A DNA stretch of 64,000 nucleotides from Lineus longissimus (lineage: Eukaryota; Nemertea; Pilidiophora; Heteronemertea; Lineidae). The DNA lies in contig NC_088309.1 in the NCBI RefSeq assembly GCF_910592395.1, positions 1,490,501 to 1,554,500 of the forward strand. The letters are read 5' to 3'. Below the pieces are notes generated by a model that had not been told where the DNA came from, did no database searches, and was given only the letters and a program-made list of their open reading frames with translations. The position numbers and the translations under genes were made by a program. The number at the start of each line of letters is the position of its first letter. Position 1 is the stretch's first letter. Below, one piece after another: positions 52,801 to 63,200 of the stretch.

Positions 52801-54771
52801 ATAAGATATAATGATGGTAACAAATGGTAACATCTCGTGTGATATATAGCTCCCTAAACTAACAATGAAATGCCAGAACCTATGAATCCCATTCTGCATG
52901 CACTTTTTATCATATGCACATGTGCAATGACGTCAATGAAAACACAAACTCGATGCACCAAGCCGCAGTCGAACTGTTGACGCGAGAAGGCACTGCGTCT
53001 GGCATGTCCTGACAGGTCGTCTCCGGCCTTGACCCAAGTTATTTACCAAGAGCTATGTCCCATGCTGATACCGTTAAGAACAGAGTCAACAAGGCAGTTC
53101 CGATGCCATAGGTCCGTGTCGTCGGACAGTAAATCAAGATTGACGATTAGGCCGTGGGCGTAAGAAGGTTCATATCGAATTTGAGTTACGGGGGACCGAG
53201 TTATTTGATGAAGTTGATTTATTAATGAAACGCGAGAAAAAAAGAGTACTACAAAGTTATAAGCAAGCCGATAGCCTAATATTTCCTTTAACTAAATGAA
53301 CCCGCACTGCGCTAGCTCAGCAGTTTACAGCACCGCAAAAAGATAAGCAGAATTTCAAGTTATTGATTTTATCGCGGCTTAACAGTCAGTGGTTTCTTAA
53401 AAGTAAGTCAATAGAGGAAATTAATTTCAAGTTGTCGATAATCCGAATGACATACATTGCCCGAAGAGATGTCTGTGGAAGAAGTCGAGATGGAGAATGA
53501 GGTGAGCTGTGCATTTGGTACAATACGCGTAGACACTAACGTAGGAAAGTTGCGCGAAATAGATGCGGTGTTGATCGTTGTACATTGGGTTTCACGTGGA
53601 GATGTTTACCGGGGTGTAGCCAAAAAACAGTTGCGGTGAACTGTAAGATTGTGGTACATTAAGCGTAGATTATAACGCCCAGGAACATCAAGCGATATAC
53701 AGAAGATCATATGAAGGGGATTAAGGTATTAACATTCTGTACTCTACATCCTGACCTTGTCGAAGAGCTCGGAGATAACAAAATAGTTATTTGAGTCCCA
53801 AATTGAATTAGGTGGGGAAAAGAGTCTCTCCTGCTTTGTCAACGGAGACTGCTCTGAAATCTCTCGCGGGTTCTCGGCTTTTAGATCAGAGATTGGTATC
53901 GTCAGAAACACTCCTTTTTCCACATTGCACTTCGATCACGCCATTTCTAACATGACGTGTTTCTTTGGGCCATTATTTTCTAATTACAATAGGGTTACAT
54001 GGTGAAATGAGCAAAAGTCAATGAATTTGATACTGTCTTCCAAAGGTGCAAACATAAATTTCGTGCTGTGACGTAAATGTGGTGGGGTGTATAGTTCAAA
54101 TCGATTCATTTGCACGGGTACGTTTCAGAGGTGCCGACTGAAGTTCGGGGCTGTGTTGCATTAGCCACATGGTGAAAAGATGCGTCTCGTGCAGAAGCTT
54201 CATTATCTCCCTCGTATTGCTACTGCTTTTCATGTCCGTAAAAAGGCTCGCGTACATACTACGTCAATTCGATAAAATTACCCACAATGCATTGGAGTGG
54301 AAATAGGTAATGGTAATTCCGATAGGCTGGAGGATGTTGTCGATTTTAATTAACCACGTCGGATACTCGGGATATAGCGAGATTAGTAATCAATTGTTCT
54401 GTGAAGAAGTCGTAGGCGGAGATGAGATGGTTCCGACACCAAAGGGTGATCGTGAACTCCGCTGGCGGTTTACCCGAATATGTCTCATTCGGCGTATCAT
54501 ATACATCGGCTACATCCTGCATCTGACCACATCTCTGCTTTTCCTAAAGACCTCAAACTACAGTTTATCCAATTCGGTTATGATCAATTTGCGTAATCCA
54601 GAAACTAAGAAATGAATCGAGAACTTACCACATTGATAAGTTGGACCATGGCGAGCCCAAATTCCACATGAATTATATACGAGAGATTAGTAACTGGTCG
54701 GATCAATGGATTGTATCCTTGTTTATCGAAGAGATCCTCCACAAGACGGACTTCGTCTTCACTGCCAAGAC
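43660..54771 (-). CDS. Nicotinic acetylcholine receptor subunit, non-alpha (beta-type), exons 2-6
   Basis: This encodes a subunit of a pentameric acetylcholine-gated cation channel in the plasma membrane. Exons 54629-54771, 52738-52782, 46527-46636, 44466-45477 and 43660-43839 join in frame to 496 residues and a TGA stop. In that numbering: extracellular ligand-binding domain about 1-222; Cys-loop C133 to C147 with 13 residues between; loop D Trp W65; loop B Trp W154; TM1 about 225-249; TM2 about 256-276; TM3 about 288-309; cytoplasmic loop about 310-450; TM4 about 452-471; tail with [11 protein letters not shown]. Loop C lacks the paired cysteines of alpha subunits and loop A has F98 where alphas have Tyr, so it likely supplies the complementary face of the binding site. 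TM2 has E254 at -1', L264 at 9' and K275 at 20', fitting a cation-selective beta-type subunit. Sequons include N-L-S in exon 2, N196 and N217. The PRTHRMP stretch after TM3 and an ELADMPNC motif in the loop recall protostome beta subunits (from memory). The gene looks intact; only exon 1 is unsure. Confidence 0.97.
43840..44465 (-). other. nAChR intron 5 (626 bp)
   Basis: GT-AG intron between the cytoplasmic loop and TM4. It contains a 97-codon open frame on the minus strand (44128-44421) with no similarity to the receptor. I see no other feature. Confidence 0.9.
44466..45477 (-). CDS. nAChR exon 5 (1012 bp), Cys-loop through TM3 and cytoplasmic loop
   Basis: Acceptor ctttctctttcag, donor ACA|gtaagt; phase 2 to phase 0. 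It encodes residues 100-437: Cys-loop 133-147, loop B GSWTYD, an extended loop C region, TM1 to TM3 and nearly all of the cytoplasmic loop. The latter has a Gln/His/Arg-rich stretch (about 343-368), an ELADMPNC motif (383-390) and an amphipathic helix before TM4 (about 414-431). Open reading continues 41 codons upstream of the acceptor, but that part does not match the family and is intronic. Confidence 0.97.
45478..46526 (-). other. nAChR intron 4 (1049 bp)
   Basis: GT-AG intron of phase 2. Nothing recognisable beyond its splice sites. Confidence 0.9.
46527..46636 (-). CDS. nAChR exon 4 (110 bp), loop D and loop A
   Basis: This 110-bp exon is the size usual for the family's fourth exon. Acceptor cttcttcag, donor AACAA|gtaagt. 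It encodes TWKDFQLHW (loop D, W65), SDYGG, and [10 protein letters not shown] (loop A). The last Asn codon is split 2+1 across the intron (phase 2) and completes to the expected FNNADG. Phe replaces the loop A Tyr of alpha subunits. Confidence 0.97.
46637..52737 (-). other. nAChR intron 3 (6101 bp)
   Basis: The largest placed intron, phase 0. It holds the 92-bp foldback element at 51005-51096, a short CTGCCG-like trinucleotide run near 51150-51175, and a 9-bp-stem hairpin near 49170. No second gene is recognised inside it. Confidence 0.9.
51005..51096. mobile_element. Imperfect 92-bp foldback element in nAChR intron 3
   Basis: The ends are TTGTCTAA and TTAGACAA. Inside them the left AGACCGCTCGG pairs imperfectly with CCGAGTGGTCT on the right, giving inverted arms of about 30 and 44 bp around a short loop. 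It encodes nothing and resembles a small MITE or foldback remnant. No other copy was noticed in the window. Confidence 0.6.
52738..52782 (-). CDS. nAChR exon 3 (45 bp)
   Basis: A 45-bp exon, phase 0 at both ends, reads [15 protein letters not shown]. It is bounded by acceptor tttctag and donor ATG|gtaagt. A 45-bp third exon is a hallmark of nAChR genes. It leads directly into the loop D tryptophan encoded at the start of the next exon. Confidence 0.95.
52783..54628 (-). other. nAChR intron 2 (1846 bp)
   Basis: Phase 0 GT-AG intron. A 101-codon open frame on + at 54310-54615 is unrecognised. No repeat was noticed. Confidence 0.9.
54629..54771 (-). CDS. nAChR exon 2 (143 bp), N-terminal helix and first beta strands
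   Basis: The acceptor is a pyrimidine tract ending ccttcag; the donor is GTG|gtaagt. The exon enters in phase 1 and leaves in phase 0. It reads [14 protein letters not shown], then LIRPV, then [13 protein letters not shown], the start of a mature Cys-loop receptor subunit: amphipathic helix, RPV turn and first beta strands. It has one N-L-S glycosylation sequon. Confidence 0.93.
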
Positions 54772-57160
54772 CTGAAGGTAGAAGAGGAAGACAAATTGAC
54801 AATACGATCAAAGATAAAACATTGTTTCATCGACTTGAAAAAAGCCCAAACACAGTCGTTACAAGTAGGTTTGAGAACATTTTGTTTTGGCAAATTCTGA
54901 GTGACATCCCTTCTGATCTTCTCGGCTGTCATCCATCTGAAATTCAGCGATGTTTAGCAACCCTTTTTCGTAATGATATTGACTATACGATGAGAGTCTT
55001 CTTACAGGGACAGCCCTGGGAAGGAGTTTGCTTTAGCAGAGACGTTCTTCAGTAATACAAAGCACAGTTATCTGACCCAGAAGAGCAGCTTTTCTTTAAT
55101 TATATAACTCTCAATCACAGGTTGTGGTATGTTTCGGTTACATTGCTGCCACTTGGACGAGTAGGTGTTTTAGAAGCTGACGTTGCTTTTATTCTCAGAA
55201 CCATCCTCTGGGAATCAGGGATTAATGTTCTCCCTTGCCATGGCAGTGCAGTCCCTAGGAAGATAACACTGACCCATCGACTGAATTCTTCTGAGTTCCC
55301 CACCGCATCTACACTAAAGATGGAAAAATTCCCATCAATTTGAAATTCCGATATGAACTTTTGTTTGTACAGTTATTCTTCGACCCCACATTACGATAAA
55401 ATTCGGCGACAAATCAAGGATTGCCATTTATCTTCAGCATACATTGTGATATGTGAACAGTAATTGTTAGTGTCCTGCTCAAATACAGAGGCACATGTAA
55501 CAGAACGACCAAGAACTTCCCTAAACAGACCTGGTTGCCAGGACAACGTTAGCTCAGCTCAACCCCGAGATTTCCCCCACAATTGACCCGTTAGACTAAG
55601 GATGAAATCTGCTCTTTTATCTCTATGCGCCCGATGATGTTCGCTTGGAATGTTATTCATAGATTCGTGTAATAAATTGCACTACAATTGGTCGATGCTT
55701 TTGATCAATTATATTCTTTTCTATCGCGAATGATTTTATCGGATTGATTGTGAGCGTTTCTATAGAGACATCTACATGTTTGGTAACCTTTTTCATTATT
55801 GATACATTGATATTGCAGGTTTTGCGATCCCTGCGAACGACGAACGTCTGTAGATGTGACATCAATTCCTGTGCTGATTCATGTACGCGACATTTGTAAA
55901 TGATCTTCTCTACTTAGTTGATCAAAGAACTGGGGAAGTTTTAAAACGATGTCGTCATACCGTTCTGGTCAAAGGTACTCAGGTGAACTCAGGAATGTGA
56001 CCAGAGTCAGCTTGTTCAAGACAACTTTTACGCTGGCGTTAACTTAAGTTGGCGTTAACTTAAGTTGGTGTTAAGTGTAAGGGCTTAACTGAAGGAGATA
56101 ACGCTATGTTAAGTTAACGCCAGCGTAAGGGACAAACGTTGTTTTGAACAACCGGGCTCTGATCACATATTCCAAAAGTGTTGCACGACACTAGATTATA
56201 TTACAATGCCTGAGGAGAGGCCTAACCAAAGCTCTTTCACGGCGTCAACTAAAGCCAGTCAACTATGACACTGGCTGCCAAGAGCTGTGGAACATTTCTA
56301 TTTGTGATCCTGCTATTTCCGTTTAGTGACAAGAGGTCAGCCAAGTACCTTTGGCCAGATCGATCTGAAAAACATTATGCTTCATCGTTCGTAGCTCCTC
56401 ATACGGGTTACGAGATTCGTCTATTCTGTCAGTTGTGACGAGTTTATACATTCGAGTGAAACAAAATATTCCCCAAACAAACCCACATAGTATCAAGATC
56501 CATCATTTGAAGCCAGATTAGTCTCCAATGCGACTGCAATTAGTAGAATTAGACATGTAAATACCATAAACCCCGAATGACACCAAGTTCGTGACCTGCC
56601 TGCTCCAGCGCTGATATAAGTCCCCCTGATCACCATCGGTTCACATCCCTAATCCCTCACATTCAGAAAGGCTGAGAGTAAAACGACGAATGTCTGAGAT
56701 TTTATCAGACATGAGGGGGGGAGGGTCTTTAAATTGTTGAGAGATAAACTTCGTCTGAGAGTGTCCATATTTCAGGAACCACTAGTAAAGGCTAAATCGC
56801 TTAAAAGCATTCCCACACAGGACATTTATTTTATCAGCAGTAACGTCGATCCTCAAGGCTGCAACTGGCTGGTGAGGCCATGTGTGGTAAATTTCGATTT
56901 TGGAACCGCTCAAGTGATTCTATTGTTCACGTTCAGTCACCTATACTGGATTTTAGTCAATAATGCCGAGTCAGCTAAAATGTGAATTCCGGGTCAAATC
57001 TACATATAACTGGAATTGGGATATGCAATATGTAAATGAAAATGAAATGCATCGATCAGGCTTCAATATGTTTTTAATATGTTTTCAATATGTTCTTATC
57101 TCAAATTAATTAAATGGTACACAATAAGTCCCAGTACATTCAGATTGCAGTGCTGCTCAC
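54772..57160 (-). other. nAChR intron 1 or 5' flank
   Basis: This is intron 1 if the candidate exon at 57161-57206 is right; otherwise it is part of a longer intron. It contains the second MITE copy (56001-56161) and a short array of aatatgtttt-like 10-11-bp units around 57067-57095. Confidence 0.5.
56001..56161. mobile_element. MITE-like foldback element, copy 2
   Basis: About 160 bp in the same orientation as copy 1. The right end (reverse complement) reads CAGAGCCCGGTTGTTCAAAA, matching copy 1's left end. The left end is more decayed (CCAGAGTCAGCTTGTTCAAG). It shares the GGCTTAACTGAAGGAGATAA and TGTTAAGTTAACGCCA segments with copy 1. Its internal tandem unit differs: a 16-bp GTTAACTTAAGTTGGC repeated twice. 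It lies upstream of nAChR exon 2. Confidence 0.75.
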
Positions 57161-57206
57161 CCACGCCACACGACTGAGCCAGATACAAAGCAAGAATATC
57201 GAGCAT
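57161..57206 (-). CDS. Candidate exon 1 (start codon and signal peptide) of the nAChR gene
   Basis: On the minus strand an ATG at 57206 opens 15 codons, MLDILALYLAQSCGV, followed by one G and a good donor (G|gtgagc). That phase-1 end joins exon 2, whose first two bases complete a Gly codon. An in-frame TAG lies about 18 bases upstream, so translation would begin at this ATG. Against it, the hydrophobic core is short for a signal peptide and the start context is weak. The true exon could lie elsewhere upstream or beyond the window. The choice is inferred from phase and splice site only. Confidence 0.25.
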
Positions 57207-60200
57207 GCGATATATTATTGGCTAACACGTTGAATTGCGTGAAGCCCAACGAGACATCATCGCAGCTAATAAAATGGTTACATCAATTACAGTATGCACC
57301 CGCGCCCTTCGCATCTAGTGCATTCACAACTAATGTATTCCATCTTCCATGTCTGCTGCTTATTGAAAATCATCGGCTTGCGTTATGAGGCTGCCAATGC
57401 ATAATCAATAGACGGGGGCATCTCTGTCAGGCTAATATTGTACGCGGGCATAACCCGCAGTGTTATCGCCAAACGATCACTTGAGGTTTATTGTCCGGAC
57501 TCGAATAGAAAGGCAGATCTGGTCATCAAGGACCGTCTGTGTGTATCCCGCGAAGATCAAGTAGTTTTACCCAATGGAATTCAGTATTGGCACACTCGAA
57601 TGGGGGATATCATGAATTCCAGTGGGGTTATGCATTACAACGGTAGATTCTCCGGGTGAGCTGTGCATGTCATCATCAGATATGCAGATCTATCGAAGAA
57701 GCAGGAACACTCTTGTGGCGTTCCCTAACAATGAGGGACATACTGATGCAGTACGGTGACACCTGGTAGCGCCTAAAAACGGTTCTAAGAGTTCTACGGC
57801 ATGGTTTCACGTCGATAGAGAGTTTGACTCATATTCAATAAAGTCGCTAGTCATTGGAAACAAGATTACCAAAAGAGTACCGCGCGGAAAGAGCACTTTC
57901 GTCATCTAATCACTTAATTTCCTGAAATAAACGAGGAGAGTATGCAAATTACCTTTAACAACTGGATTATAGGCAGTTCCGGTTCACCAGACAAAATATA
58001 TTAAGTATATTGAATCAATATGTCTTCTTCAATAATGAAAGAACCTTGTTGAGACGACGGCATTGACATTGTTATATAAATGGAGGTCTTGCAAGCAGTA
58101 TCATTATCAGAGACGCAGACACAAATATTGACAAAGTGAGGTATCTTTAATCTTATACTCGTGTAAAAGCAGTCTTAAATGCCTGGGATCCGGATGCAGG
58201 ACTCTATCAAGCACTTTACTAAAATCAAAATGAACTGCATCAACTTGATTCCCCTAGTCTGAGTCTTTGCTTCAACAGCCTGGGTGCTGGTTGAGCCTTT
58301 TTTTCATTTAATCTCAAGATATGACGTACAGTGCATATCGTAATTTGTTTTCGAAAGCGTACGGGTTAATTACAATGAATGATTTTATAGCGTGATTGAA
58401 GCAAGTGTCAAAGAGAAGAAAATAGTGCCACGTTTCAGGCCCCAAGGGTGACGTTAACCGACCAGACAAATGTTCACTTTAGCCAAGAAGCTGGGATTTA
58501 TGTGGAGCCGTACTTGACGCTCGGAATTAAATGTACGAAATGGACAGAGCAGAAATTGACCTGACATGATAGGATTCATGCTACTATTTCGAAGTGGGTT
58601 TACAGACAGAGAACCCGGGGGCGGGGATGTCTGTACGGTACTTAAGAAGCCATGTACTGGAAATATATGTCACAAGCAATCACACAAGCTCGATGAGCTG
58701 CAGATTGAGTAACTTTGCTAGTACTGTCGGCAACACGATCCAAGATCCCTCAGGTTAACGAACGGAGGCGAGTGACAGGCACTGATTTTTTTTTTTTCGA
58801 ACATCAGTTTTTTTGTTTTATAATGGCGTCCCTCCGACAGACCATTAAAAATTACTGAACGAGTCTGTAAATCTTGACGTAAGGTAATCATACCTTAACT
58901 GTCGGCACCATTTCCAAACGGAATATCATAAAACATCTGAGCAATCTCAAGAGAAACGACTACAATATGACATGTAAACTAGCTGATTCAAGCCGCATGT
59001 GACTATATGATGTCGATGTAATTGGCTGGTTACTGTGTATATCGACATATTCAAAGTCAACCTCGTGATAAAATCACGCTCAACCAGTGCTCAAAAACGG
59101 ACTCCCCAAGAAACCGTTATTTTCTGACACAAAATTGATTGAATTGATTTGTTATCGTACTTTTGTGACATGGTGGAGAAAATCGTGTGACCGAGATTTT
59201 CTGTAGAGCAGCTAACTCTCTCTTTACAGCCATTTTAACATTGAATATACCACTGGTGCAATACGGTGCTTGATTACGTTCGGTGTGGACATAAAGATTC
59301 TGTCCAAGATTAGAAAGTCTCATTTGGAAAGCAATGACGTCAGAGTTCCCAAAGCAACCGGTGAACGTGTATTATAACCGCATTGCCATGGCAAAGAGTA
59401 GAGAATGGAGTCTGCTTGGGTCGTCCCAGGTGACGGTCGCTTTTCTGCTGCTTTATTAGGTTTGGTATAATCGGTGAGCGGACTGCTGAGGTATTGACCG
59501 GTAATGGTCAGATTGAACCAAACAAAGCATCAGGCCGATACCTCGCACGCCCAGGGCTTAATTGACATTTTCAACACGCTGGGGGCACATCTCAATCAGG
59601 GCCCACATCTATTTAGAGGACCGCGTGTCGTGCTGATATCTGCCATCTTGGAATTGACGCAGTTAACCACCGGTAGCAGATTTTGGTCTGACTCTGAAGT
59701 CACTCGCAGGTAAACTGGCATCCATAGCCGCCTCTGGTTACCATTTAAAGCAATCGAAATTCCCACAAACACCCTTTTGGTTGTCGGTCCCTATGAAATC
59801 TATGCTTTCTTTCCAACAAGAAGCGTTAGTATTTCTGCAACATAATCGTAATATGCAGCTGCATATGGTCCAAACAGCAGTTCAGCTGAGTATCACGGTT
59901 ATTCTCTATCTGCTTCTTACTTCTCATGTGATTCCTACCGCGGTGGAATTTCGCCCGGGGTGTGAAAAATACGATATTGCATCCTTCCATACCTCCCACC
60001 TCCGACAATGGTACATGAGTTGCCCTCAACACAAATATTGATGAAATTAAACTTAGCACCGTAACCGATGCAATGAAATCAAAACACAAATTCCCCCTGA
60101 ATAAATCTGTTATGGATCGATTCCTCAATACTTAAGAAACACGGCTCATCCTGGTATTAACTTGTCTAGGTAATACATGGGTTCTGCGAGGCTGAGGAAG

Positions 60201-63200
60201 AGGGACAATCAATTAAGACTGATGGATGGTGTCTCGGCATGACAGAATGGGCGACACGTCAAGCAACGGGTTTAGTGTGGTTTATGTGACTGAGGAGTAT
60301 CTGAGGAGACCAATGACGTGTAGGTTGGCATTGGTTCGTTCTAAGGTGTACATCTAAGAACAGGACTCTTGTCCTGAGGTCGAGGTAAAGGACAAATTTC
60401 CCATGAAGTTATCGACGCTGACCTCTACCGTTAATGACAAATAAGTTAATGGCTTGAGCAACAAAATCTTACACATAAAGTAGCATTAGGCCATACATTG
60501 ATTTTTTACGATGTTTGGACAAAAGGAATTGACAACGTCTAGCGTCAACATTTTCCATACGAAATTGTGAAGTCCCAGCGAGACTCATCGGATCATACGG
60601 ACAACAACTATACAGGACCATTACGTATCCTTACAAAGATGAATTATGAGACACACACCAATCATATGTGGAGAGGCGGCATATTTCTACATGGGGAGAC
60701 AATTCTGAGCGATTGTTCTTCATTCGATCCAGTCTAGCGTCTTGTTATTAGATGGTGTTCTATGGAGCGAGAGGACATGAAAACATCAAAGCACTGGCAG
60801 TACCATACTGAGATTATCGATCGGCTGCATATGACACCTGTCACAAACCCTAAACAAATGTCTTCACATGTTTTCATTAGATTCGTCATCGCAATGATTT
60901 CAATTATCAGTTCAATCGTTTTCTCAATCGTTATGTTTTCTAGGCAGATTCAAGTGAACTGTTTGTATGCTTGGATACTGCATGAAATGCTATTGATGAT
61001 GTTCGCCCGACGCAGATTTATGTGGGCATTGGGTATGTACCCGAGTAAACTGAAATGTAAGTGGTAAATATTTCCGACTCAAATAAGCCTGAAAAGACTC
61101 GACTTTCCCCGTGAATGTATGGAAGTCTCATGCCTACACTACACTTCCTCTTCTAGTTCAGCTTGAATACGACAGTAGCCGTCGTGTTACAAAATGAATC
61201 AAGAGCTACATGTACACTTTGCATTCAGCCTAGCGCCATATCCAACACTGCTAAAACCTGATTGTTATGGGCGGGCGTTCATTGCCTCTCATCTCTATTG
61301 TTAAGATGCCAGAAAAAGTTGGGCAATTACGGCCTAAACCTGTAATGGTAATCTGAAGACGTATCATTTGTACATCTCCTTTATAATCATTGCAGCACAA
61401 GCGTCTGCTCGTCTGGACAATGAGTTTTTATTCATTGTCATTGAGAAAAACACGAGTGTGAGCGTTCGTAGACGTTTCGTAAAGCATGATAAGCCGTAAG
61501 ACCATCCAGAGTAAAGCTAAGGTCTCTAACTCGGGTTTAAGGTTAAGCTTTGAATAATGAAATATGGGTGGAAACTTCAAATTACATCAACCAATCGTTG
61601 GTTCACAGATTCGCCTGCATCTCGACAGACCAATACGCAGTACTGGGCCGAACGCGAGCCTCATACCAAGCCACAATCGTTGCCTGATTTGATAAGCGTT
61701 CAATTCATTCCCCAGCCGTCACATAAGTCAATGTTTGCATGAGTTTTTTTCTTCCTAATCCTGGTGTAAATCCGTTTTTGTATTGACCGCAGACTCCACA
61801 TCCATGCAGAGGAAGGAAATGTCGTTAGATGCACTGATGACGGAATATTTGCTAGTTTGAAATGTGGCAGAGCCATATTTGGCTACTAGAGCGACCCACA
61901 TTACGGTCTGTATGCAGCTCATGTCGATGGTTATTGGGGAATCAACAAAATCTGTACGCCGCGTGAATATACGACAGATTATCATTAGCAACAAATGCCT
62001 CAATGTCAAATCGTTTCTTCCGAACATTTGTATAGGGCATCAGCATTGTTGCCAAGTTGTTCTTGATTTTCCACAACACTTATTTTTTCTGTCAGAAGGG
62101 TAGAACGGGTCAATATGATTTCACGGTGTGGATATGGCACGTGGCACTGGCTGGACTCAATACTGAAATCGCTATGACCATGGATTCCGGACAGAAATTT
62201 ACTCGACAGAACATAGACCCAACCATGCGGTGTGAATTTCAATTCCACCACAGCTTACTTTTAACAACATTATCAACTCAAGTATTTCAAGTAAGCAACG
62301 TGACGGACGGTGCGATCGAGTTTGCTGTGTTTCAAACAACGGACCTCAATCGAAAAGATCTATAGGCTACCTCTGAGACCAAAAGGAGGCCCAATGCATT
62401 TTTTACATTGAAAGCAGTGCGATTTGTACGCTGGCTGGGAAAGTTTTTTCATGTTGAAAAAAAATTATGTGCTTTCCTTTCCCAGCCAGCGTAGATTTGA
62501 CATCGAGGAATGTTAGCATCAGTGCAGCCCGAAGAAAAAAGGACAGGAAGCCCAATTTTGCTCTTGGCCATACAAACGCTGCTGTAACAACGATTTCGTG
62601 CACGATATGCCGGACGGTATATCTAATAAACCACGCTTCCCTTGTCAGCATGATGAGAACTAGTCATTAACGACAAGTCTTTCTTTATATAGAAAACTGC
62701 TTCAGGATTAGAGGGTGAATAATAGGGTCTATAACTTGCCAGGCATACCCAATGTTGTGTTTGCCATTTCCTCGGTCATTAAGCTAACGAAGCTTTATGT
62801 AATCGACTTGGTCAATATTTTGAAGTATTTGACCAAGATTTTCACACGGATGTATCAAAAACTCAAAAACGACTTCATTATAAGTAACAATGCCACCATA
62901 GTTCTATATTTGTACCCATGGTTTTCTGATATACATATTTGTTTCTATGATATCTATTCAAAAAAGGCAGTAGTCCTTTCCGATCAGATCGTAAACCTCT
63001 CCTGAATAACAATATCCAATTCGTTAGCAATATATACACTGAAACACAAAGCCACAGTCTTGCATCCTTTGCGAAACCATACCGCGGTAGCGTGCACTAC
63101 CATGGCAACGCAATAAACATTGCTGCATAATGGTATGCCTTGTCTTGTCGCTGATCTACGGCTGCCGTAGCTGATGGTGGTTAAAAGCTAGATTGATGAC

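Noticed and set aside
19942-57736. Shared word of about 19 bp, GCGTTCCC(A/T)AACAATGAGGG, at 19942 and 57718
   Set aside because: Similarity stops at the word edges, so it could be coincidence or a trace of an old repeat; not enough for a call.
59826-60128. Minus-strand frame with a long hydrophobic segment, considered as the nAChR signal peptide
   Set aside because: There is no ATG upstream of the hydrophobic part and the nearest donor-like site is weak.
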